Assembly: GCA_003224075.1 (NCBI GenBank)
Contig: QHYF01000078.1
Location: 1-12,027 of the forward strand
Direction of reading: 5' to 3'
From: Acidobacteriota bacterium
GTDB lineage: Bacteria; Acidobacteriota; Terriglobia; Acidiferrales; UBA7541
Length of the DNA: 12,027 nt
Shown piece after piece: positions 7,301 to 12,027 of the stretch (positions are counted from its first letter, which is position 1; the number at the start of each line of letters is the position of its first letter). The notes below the pieces were generated by a model, which searched no databases, had not been told where the DNA came from, and saw only the letters and a list, made by a program, of their open reading frames with translations. A program made the translations under genes and the position numbers.

Positions 7301-8098
7301 ATGCCGATAATCATGCAAGCGGAGGAAGTCGAAACACAGGATGGTTGCCACGAAGATGTACCAACTCTCGTCAAGGCCGAGGAAGTAGTTACCGGGTCCA
7401 GGTCGTGGAGCTTGTCTTTCGCGAAACGAATCATGGATTTTATAGTGTCACTTGTGGCACTCGTCGCGGCTCTAGTTCCGGGCATCATCATATATGTCTT
7501 AGTTCGCGTCACTTCTCAAGGACCCGGATTTTTCCGGCAGAAACGAGCCGGGTATCGCGGGCGGCTCTTCACGCTCTACAAGTTTCGCACCATGGAAGTC
7601 GCACAAGAGGGAAGCGGACCGTGCTTGACGCGAGACGCCGATCCCCGCATTACAACGATTGGTAAAATACTGCGGAAGGTGAAGCTGGACGAGCTGCCGC
7701 AATTCTACAATGTATTGCGTGGCGAAATGAGCTTAGTCGGTCCGCGTTCCAAGCTCCCGGTGTACGCGGCCGCCACAGACGCATTTTATCGCCCGGGCCT
7801 CACCGGATTCGCCACCCTCTTGTTCCGCAGGGAGGAGCAGCTACTGAAGCATGTCGCGCCCGGCGACTTGGATAGTTTCTACGAGAGGAGAATCAAGCCG
7901 CTGAAGGCCAGAGCGGATTTCCAGTACATGAAGAGAGCCTCGTTTTTTTCGGACGCGCGTATCTTATTCCGTACGGTCTTTGCTTCTCTCATTCCTTCCG
8001 TTGGCGTTGGCCTCGTCAGAAAAAGACAACCCAAGCGCCGGTTTGTTTTCGGCCAGCGAGTCCGTCGGAGCCCCTCCTTGCGAACAGAATTCGAATGA
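7301..8098 (+). CDS. Initiating undecaprenyl-phosphate sugar-phosphate transferase (small PGT / bacterial sugar transferase)
   Basis: This 265-residue protein consists of the catalytic sugar-transferase domain (PF02397 type) without the four-helix N-terminal half of WcaJ/WbaP, so it is a PglC-like monotopic enzyme. After about 40 polar residues comes KRIMDFIVSLVAL and a hydrophobic segment broken by Pro60, typical of the reentrant membrane helix. Next are QGPGFFRQKRAGYRG at 73-87, KFRTM at 94-98, KLDELPQFYNVLRGEMSLVGPR at about 128-149 with the catalytic-type Asp130-Glu131 pair, and YRPGLTGF at 163-170. The usual VGPRP motif reads VGPRS. It moves a sugar phosphate from a nucleotide sugar to undecaprenyl phosphate, starting each repeat unit; the sugar is unknown. 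The basic C-terminal tail after about 240 is unconserved by eye. ATG 7301 has AAGGGA 6 bases upstream. It lies last in the cluster, before ssrA. Confidence 0.92.
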   Translation: MPIIMQAEEVETQDGCHEDVPTLVKAEEVVTGSRSWSLSFAKRIMDFIVSLVALVAALVPGIIIYVLVRVTSQGPGFFRQKRAGYRGRLFTLYKFRTMEVAQEGSGPCLTRDADPRITTIGKILRKVKLDELPQFYNVLRGEMSLVGPRSKLPVYAAATDAFYRPGLTGFATLLFRREEQLLKHVAPGDLDSFYERRIKPLKARADFQYMKRASFFSDARILFRTVFASLIPSVGVGLVRKRQPKRRFVFGQRVRRSPSLRTEFE

Positions 8099-8217
8099 GA
8101 AAAGACAATTGGAAGCTGGTGTTGACAGTTGCTCTGGCATTTGGACTTTCGTCGCACCTGTCGGGGCGCAAGAGACCTCAAATCCGCTTGCCACCGAGGC
8201 GACGTGTCCGCCCGTGA
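8095..8217 (+). CDS. Small signal-peptide-like open frame overlapping the transferase stop (possible gene remnant)
   Basis: ATG 8095 overlaps the transferase stop as ATGA (8095-8098), the classic translational-coupling arrangement. The 40-residue product starts MRKDNWKLVLTVALAFGLSS, a convincing signal-peptide n-region and hydrophobic core. It then turns into a basic, Arg/Pro-rich tail and ends at TGA 8215-8217. A +1 change of frame after the hydrophobic core would read on as APVGAQETSNPLATEATCPP, a more ordinary start for an exported protein. It may therefore be the 5' stub of a frameshifted and truncated secreted-protein gene cut off near ssrA, or a small coupled ORF. I recognise no homologue, and chance is possible. 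Confidence 0.3.
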   Translation: MRKDNWKLVLTVALAFGLSSHLSGRKRPQIRLPPRRRVRP

Positions 8218-8262
8218 CGACTGGCGTTCCGCAGGAACGAAAATCTCGACACGGCCAAAGAA

Positions 8263-8615
8263 TGGTGGAGGCGGGGGGAGTCGAACCCCCGTCCGAAAAG
8301 CGCTGCGACACGAAGCCTACATGCTTAGCTCAATTCAGTTAGGTTCGCCCGCCACGCTCAGAATGAGCAAGAAACGCAGCCGGCTAGTCCGATGAATCTC
8401 GCCCGAGCCTTACGGACCGAAAAGCTCGGGCCAGCTCACTGTGTGACGCCTCTGACCGGGCCCATGAGCAAAGCCCGGGGAAGCGTGCGCTTAATTAATT
8501 AAGCAGCAAGTGCCAAGTTGTTGTTGGCAGTTCTAGTTTTCCACCAAGTTACGGGCAGGTGGGTCCCGGCATGCCTTCGGGCCGCGACAGCTTCCGTCGA
8601 AACCGTGTCGCCCCC
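8263..8615 (-). ncRNA. ssrA: tmRNA (transfer-messenger RNA)
   Basis: On the - strand the 353-base RNA starts GGGGGCGACACGGTTTCGAC and ends in CGCCTCC-A-CCA with the CCA encoded (8263-8265). The 5' GGGGGCG pairs with 3' CGCCTCC as a 7-bp tRNA-like acceptor stem including one G-U. The 3' domain carries the hallmark GCTAAGCATGTAG (around 8320), then a T-arm with a TTCGACT loop inside a G5/C5 stem. The tag reading frame sits mid-molecule (8499-8528). With SmpB, tmRNA frees stalled ribosomes and adds a degradation tag. One-piece organisation is evident because 5' and 3' halves lie in normal order. It converges with the transferase gene. No strong terminator was found beyond 8263; GTTCC/GGAAC at 8227-8239 is a short hairpin without a T run. 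Confidence 0.97.
8499..8528 (-). other. ssrA: tmRNA tag-peptide reading frame (ANNNLALAA)
   Basis: Read on the - strand from the resume codon GCC (8526-8528), the frame is GCC AAC AAC AAC TTG GCA CTT GCT GCT TAA. This encodes Ala-Asn-Asn-Asn-Leu-Ala-Leu-Ala-Ala, with stop at 8499-8501. It starts with the usual Ala-Asn and ends in ALAA, the C-terminal signal known to be read by ClpXP-type proteases. The bases just upstream (CTAGAACT) resemble the element that sets the resume point in other tmRNAs. The tag is short (9 encoded residues) and Asn-rich. Confidence 0.92.
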
Positions 8616-8623
8616 TGTTTGTA

Positions 8624-8632
8624 ATTATACCA
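8624..8632 (-). promoter_or_regulatory. Extended -10 promoter of ssrA
   Basis: On the - strand TGGTATAAT (8632 to 8624) is a perfect -10 box TATAAT with the extended TGn motif. It places transcription start at about 8617, essentially at the mature tmRNA 5' end (8615). The -35 region at 17-18 bases (around 8647-8653) is poor, which fits an extended -10 promoter of a strongly expressed RNA. Confidence 0.75.
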
Positions 8633-8773
8633 TTTAGATGAAAGCGCGGTCGGACTCTCACTTGCGGCTTGCAATCTGGATCGGGTTGTTAGTTTACAGT
8701 CGACAGGGATTCTCGCGTAAGACCGGGGTCGCGGCCTAAAAAGAAACATTAAGAGCAGGTGCGAAGACTGCGA

Positions 8774-8800
8774 ATCGAAATATCGCCTGAGAATTTCGAT
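8774..8800. promoter_or_regulatory. 8-bp inverted repeat, candidate operator upstream of the VWFA gene
   Basis: ATCGAAAT (8774-8781) and ATTTCGAT (8793-8800) are perfect inverted copies separated by 11 bases. Outside them GAAT/ATTC adds further pairing across a 2-base bulge. The dyad ends 7 bases before TATTAT (8808-8813), so it covers where the -35 region of that promoter would lie. This is a typical place for repressor or activator binding. An RNA hairpin is less likely if transcription starts at about 8820. The regulator is unknown. Confidence 0.45.
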
Positions 8801-8807
8801 ATTCTTG

Positions 8808-8813
8808 TATTAT
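8808..8813 (+). promoter_or_regulatory. Candidate -10 box for the VWFA-family gene
   Basis: TATTAT differs from the TATAAT consensus at one base and is preceded directly by TTG. Start of transcription would be near 8820, giving a leader of about 44 bases before ATG 8864. No good -35 lies 16-18 bases upstream because the inverted repeat occupies that space, so an activator may be needed, or this is not the promoter. Confidence 0.35.
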
Positions 8814-8863
8814 TACGAGGAAATGATACCCAGGCGGCGGGGCCTAGGATCAGGCGTTCTAAA

Positions 8864-11167
8864 ATGAGAGTTTGGCATTGTCTAACCAATCGCAGAGGCT
8901 TCGGATTTGTCTCCGTCGCATGGCTGCTTGCTTTCCTAAGCTCCACCGGAGCTTCCCAGGAGAAGAACCAACCGCAGCCTCGGCCTCCCCAACAGGAACC
9001 TCCGGCGGTGTTGAAGGTAACGACGCGGTTGGTAACGGTGGACGTGGTGGCGAGAGATCGGCATGGCAATCCCGTCCGCGACCTCCAGGCCAGCGATTTC
9101 CAGCTCACCGAGCAAGCAGGTTCACACAAGACTCCCCAACAAATCGCCTCCTTCCGGCTGCTGGATCGCTCTTTGACACAGGCTCCTGATCCCGAAAGGG
9201 CGGCGCTCCAACTTCCTGCCGGTGTCTTCACGAATCTGGTGACAACGAAGAGTTTGTCCGCGCCGCCCACCATCCTGCTGGTAGATGGATTGAACACCGA
9301 TGCAGCCACCCAACTGCAGGTCCGGCAGAAGATGGTGCGGCTGCTAGCATCCTCTCCAAGCGATGTTCCGATGGCGGTGTTCCTGTTGGGCAGGGAACTG
9401 CGCCTGCTCCAGAGTTTCACGACGGACGCCAAGCTCCTTCGTGCGGCGGCGGAACGCGCGCTGACGCTGGAGGCCACAAACCTGCAAGCCAAGGACGCTC
9501 GTGACGATACTTTTAGTCATTCCTCCCTCCTGGAGCAGATGGCGGGAGCCGAGGGCCAGAGCGATATGCCCGGAGGTCCGCCGAGCGCCCAACCCGGCGG
9601 CCAGGGAAGCAGCGGAGGTGGGAACTCAAACGCGCTGCTGGCGATGCGGGCGCTGCAGCTCCAGCGCTTCGAGAGAGAGCAATACGCCGATTCCATGGAC
9701 ATCCGTGCAAGGATGACTCTCGACGCACTGCGCGTGATCGCCCGGCACGTCAGCGGCTACCCCGGGAGGAAGAACCTGATTTGGCTTTCGTCCGCCTTTC
9801 CTCTCGCCATTACGCCGGATGCAAACCTGACCATGGTTGCGAGGTTCAGTGGATTGCGCAATTACAGCGATGATTTGACGGCTGTGGCGAGCGCTCTCAC
9901 GGACGCCCAGATCGCCGTGTATCCTGTCGATCCTCGGGGTATTGAGACGCAGGCGCTCTTCGATCCCGAGTCGCGGGGCAGGCTGAATCCTTTTTCAGAG
10001 GGGGCGACACTGGGGCGCGAGAGCAACGTGCGCTTCTCCACTCAGGAATCGATGCAGAATCTCGCCGAACAAACAGGCGGTCAAGTTTGCCTGAACAACA
10101 ATGATCTTTCGGAATGCGTCAAAAGAGCGATTGATGATTCGTCTTCATATTACGAACTGACGTACTATCCGACTGACAAGAATTGGCACGGTGAGTTCCG
10201 GCGGATTTCTGTGAAGATCACGCGGCCCGGCGTGCGCCTCTCTCATCGCGAAGGCTACTTTGCACGCGAATCGGACACCACGATTTCTGCTAAAGAGGCG
10301 AAAGACACGGACGCTCGCATATCGCAAGCCGCGTGCAATGATTTTCTCACGGCCACGTCGATTCTCGTCGAAGCTACAGCCCTGCCCCCCGATCAGCCAG
10401 GGCAAGCAAAATATTTTATCGTGATTGATCCCAATGCCCTCTCGTTCGGTCCGCTTGAAGGCGGTGTGCGAAATGCGCAGATCGAACTTGCTACGTGCAT
10501 GTTCAACGCCCGCGGGTTGCCTTTGCAATACAACCGTCAATCCGTCGGTCAGAAATTCACGGAGCCTGAGTACGAAGCAGCGAAGGCGCATGGCATCTCC
10601 CATTCGATCGCCTTTGCGCCGAAGCCGGAGACTGCGCGCGTTCGGCTGCTCGTCTGCGATACCCGCACCGGAATGATCGGTTCCGTAGATGTTCCTTATC
10701 CCGCAGAAATAATTTCCACCGCTTCGGTCAAGACGGAAAAAAGTGCGGATGACGCCGCCAGGACAGGGAACCAAAGCTCTCCTCCGCCCCCGGCTTCACC
10801 GCACGTCATCAAGTTCCACGACAAAGAAGGCCACACTGGAATTTTGCAATGGGATGCCGTGAAGGTTGCCTACGCTGGGGATCTGCCCGCAGAGGCCAGC
10901 GCGCGCGGGATGTTTGATTCTCTTTGGGCGAAATCGTACAGCTGCGCGAGCGGAAGACTCCTCTCCCTCAGCGACAAAACTACTCCGGCTCCGCAGCCGC
11001 TGCATTTCCGTGCGGACGATAATCACAGCGCCGAGGTCTATCTGGACGCTCAGGACGGAGTGACGTATTCCGGAGATGTGGCCGTCGACGAGAGCGCAAA
11101 GCCCGTGTTCGAGGCCCTGCGCGTCTTGTTCCAGTGCAAGAGTTCTGTGGCGGCCAGACCGAAGTGA
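8864..11167 (+). CDS. Exported VWFA-related acidobacterial domain protein
   Basis: This 767-residue protein begins with a signal peptide (1-31; core VSVAWLLAFLSSTGAS), then a Pro/Gln-rich linker. At about 50-83 comes the family's N-terminal beta unit, LKVTTRLVTVDVVARDRHG then NPVRDLQASDFQLTE. The von Willebrand A-like domain spans about 135-350 (PPTILLVDGLNT, VPMAVFLLGRELRLLQSF, RKNLIWLSSAFPLAI, IAVYPVDPRGI). It ends near 430-465 with the family motif SYYELTYYPT then GVRLSHREGYFA. The MIDAS position reads DGLNT, not DxSxS, so normal metal binding is doubtful. A Gly/Ser/Gln/Pro-rich insert (227-255) interrupts the fold, and Cys409/Cys418 could form a disulfide. The C-terminal 300 residues are uncharacterised. 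The function is unknown; an envelope or extracellular role is inferred. GTG 8759 extends the frame but would bury the signal peptide and cross the candidate promoter, so ATG 8864 is preferred. Confidence 0.9.
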   Translation: MRVWHCLTNRRGFGFVSVAWLLAFLSSTGASQEKNQPQPRPPQQEPPAVLKVTTRLVTVDVVARDRHGNPVRDLQASDFQLTEQAGSHKTPQQIASFRLLDRSLTQAPDPERAALQLPAGVFTNLVTTKSLSAPPTILLVDGLNTDAATQLQVRQKMVRLLASSPSDVPMAVFLLGRELRLLQSFTTDAKLLRAAAERALTLEATNLQAKDARDDTFSHSSLLEQMAGAEGQSDMPGGPPSAQPGGQGSSGGGNSNALLAMRALQLQRFEREQYADSMDIRARMTLDALRVIARHVSGYPGRKNLIWLSSAFPLAITPDANLTMVARFSGLRNYSDDLTAVASALTDAQIAVYPVDPRGIETQALFDPESRGRLNPFSEGATLGRESNVRFSTQESMQNLAEQTGGQVCLNNNDLSECVKRAIDDSSSYYELTYYPTDKNWHGEFRRISVKITRPGVRLSHREGYFARESDTTISAKEAKDTDARISQAACNDFLTATSILVEATALPPDQPGQAKYFIVIDPNALSFGPLEGGVRNAQIELATCMFNARGLPLQYNRQSVGQKFTEPEYEAAKAHGISHSIAFAPKPETARVRLLVCDTRTGMIGSVDVPYPAEIISTASVKTEKSADDAARTGNQSSPPPPASPHVIKFHDKEGHTGILQWDAVKVAYAGDLPAEASARGMFDSLWAKSYSCASGRLLSLSDKTTPAPQPLHFRADDNHSAEVYLDAQDGVTYSGDVAVDESAKPVFEALRVLFQCKSSVAARPK

Positions 11168-11358
11168 GTTGGCGCTACACTCATTCTTCCGGTATCGTTG
11201 TTTCGAGGCGCGGCTCCCGTTGGCCCTTAGAGGAATCCGCCCTGTCGCAGTTAAGCAACGATTGGGCACAGCGGTACCCTCAGGCGGTTGACTCCAAAGC
11301 ACCTAGCTTCCAAAATGCAAAGACGGGGGATCACGGGCGAAACACCCCCAAAATAGGT
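11168..11358. other. Intergenic region between the VWFA gene and the right-edge gene
   Basis: No gene or clear intrinsic terminator is visible in these 191 bases. The right half carries a plausible promoter (11288-11316), and a G5/C5 inverted repeat around 11325-11350 with a loop of about 16 bases sits in what would be the leader. Confidence 0.5.
11288..11316 (+). promoter_or_regulatory. Candidate sigma-70-type promoter for the right-edge gene
   Basis: TTGACT (11288-11293, one mismatch to TTGACA) is followed after exactly 17 bases by CAAAAT (11311-11316, two mismatches to TATAAT). Transcription would start near 11323, giving a leader of about 36 bases before ATG 11359. This spacing and position are good, but the -10 box is only moderate. 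Confidence 0.4.
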
Positions 11359-12027
11359 ATGTCACAAGAACCCAACGCCGTGGAACAGGCCATTGCGCGC
11401 GCACTCCGCGATAATCTCGAGCGCATCCAACGTGCTTCGGATGAGCTGCACCATGCCGTCAACGACGTTGTCTCTGCTTGCGCCAGCAACAGGCCCACCA
11501 ATGCGCTTCCGCCCTTGCTCCGCGCGCAAACCTCCGCGGCTTCTCTCAGCGCGGCGCTCGAAGTTCTTTCGAGATTCGTAACTGTGTCCCTGCAGGTCGG
11601 CCCGCGCTCGCCGCTGGAAGCGCAGATCACGAATTTGGTCGGGAAAGTGGCTGCCGAGCCGCCCGCGGCACCGCAGCGGCCGGGCCCTTCCAGGCCGGCA
11701 CCCATGGCGTCGCAGGTACCCGCTGTCAAGGGGCCCGCCGCTCCCGAATTCGAGTTGCATGCGGAGCCGGAACCGTTCGAGCTGATGGAACCGGCGGAAG
11801 CGGCCCTTTCCTCCGGGCCTGAATTTGGAGAAGAGTTTGACGTCAACCGGCTGTCTCCCGAAGAACAGGAATTGCACCGGCGCGCAAATCGCGTTGCCAA
11901 AGTTTCGATGCAGGACATAAAAATGCTCCGTCCGGAGCAGGTGCGCTTAGGCCGCCAAAACAAAGATCTCTGCATCCGATTGAAAGACGACATTGAAAAA
12001 GCTCATCGAGAATACGACCGCCGCTTC
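11359..12027 (+). CDS. Unrecognised protein with conserved C-terminal helical motif, 5' part only
   Basis: From ATG 11359 the frame stays open for 223 codons and runs off the right edge, so its length is unknown. Residues 1-75 are Ala/Leu-rich and predicted helical (AVEQAIARALRDNLERIQRA...). Residues about 100-165 are Pro/Ala/Glu-rich, low complexity and probably disordered. From about 172 comes a charged helical segment, LHRRANRVAKVSMQDIKMLR then PEQVRLGRQNKDLCIRLKDD, IEKAHREYDRRF. This resembles a motif I recall from several acidobacterial proteins ('RFAKLLVSEIKLYN..KV..GR..KDLY.RLK.DI..S...Y..R'), a recollection that a profile search would have to confirm. There is no signal peptide or membrane helix, so it is probably cytoplasmic. 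The ribosome-binding site is weak: AGG lies 1 base from ATG. I do not know the function. Confidence 0.75.
   Translation, partial: MSQEPNAVEQAIARALRDNLERIQRASDELHHAVNDVVSACASNRPTNALPPLLRAQTSAASLSAALEVLSRFVTVSLQVGPRSPLEAQITNLVGKVAAEPPAAPQRPGPSRPAPMASQVPAVKGPAAPEFELHAEPEPFELMEPAEAALSSGPEFGEEFDVNRLSPEEQELHRRANRVAKVSMQDIKMLRPEQVRLGRQNKDLCIRLKDDIEKAHREYDRRF

Noticed and set aside
8227..8239. Intrinsic terminator for ssrA (GTTCC/GGAAC hairpin)
   Set aside because: The stem has only 5 bp and no T run follows on the - strand.
7980..8342. 120-codon + strand frame ending in MVEAGGVEPPSEKRC
   Set aside because: The 'VEAGGVEPP' string is the well-known false translation of the antisense of a tRNA-like T-arm, here the 3' end of ssrA. 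The frame also overlaps the transferase gene.
10145..10774. 209-codon - strand frame inside the VWFA gene
   Set aside because: It is a shadow of the coding strand with no motif and no ribosome-binding site of note.
11331..11993. 220-codon - strand frame opposite the right-edge gene
   Set aside because: The + strand frame over the same bases has a plausible promoter, realistic helix-linker-helix composition and a family-like motif. The - strand product is Ser/Gly/Ala-rich and featureless.

Overview
The window looks like a chromosomal segment of an acidobacterium (Acidobacteriota). The main reasons are a large exported protein of the VWFA-related acidobacterial family (8864-11167), a right-edge protein whose C-terminal sequence resembles a motif I associate with Acidobacteria, and high-GC coding sequence. 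The species cannot be named from sequence alone. No transposase, integrase, CRISPR array, rRNA or tRNA gene was found.

Positions 1-8098 hold one end of a Wzx/Wzy-type exopolysaccharide or capsule cluster, all on the + strand. In order they are: the C-terminal tail of a Wzz/GNVR-type chain-length regulator (1-231); a 467-base gap with no convincing gene; a Wzx-like flippase (699-2003); a Wzy/O-antigen-ligase-type polymerase (2000-3364, overlapping the flippase by 4 bases); a GT4 glycosyltransferase (3411-4592); a multi-SLBB outer-membrane export protein with a signal peptide (4693-7029); a 271-base structured leader; and a small initiating sugar-phosphate transferase (7301-8098). Together these supply the steps of a Wzy-dependent pathway. 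The transferase loads the first sugar onto undecaprenyl phosphate, the GT4 enzyme extends it, Wzx flips the unit, Wzy polymerises it, Wzz sets chain length and the SLBB protein exports the chain. Only one extending glycosyltransferase is visible, so other members probably lie left of the window or elsewhere.

Positions 8099-8863 hold a tmRNA gene, ssrA, on the - strand (8263-8615). Its encoded tag is ANNNLALAA and it has a strong extended -10 promoter. A 40-codon signal-peptide-like open frame (8095-8217) overlaps the end of the transferase and may be the remnant of a gene. An 8-bp dyad followed by a TATTAT box lies upstream of the VWFA gene and may be its operator and promoter.

Positions 8864-12027 hold the VWFA-family exported protein, then a short intergenic region with a plausible promoter, then the first 223 codons of an unrecognised protein that runs off the right edge. 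Most of the window is ordinary exopolysaccharide and housekeeping content. The least explained parts are the 232-698 gap, the transferase leader, the nested small frame at 8095 and the right-edge protein.
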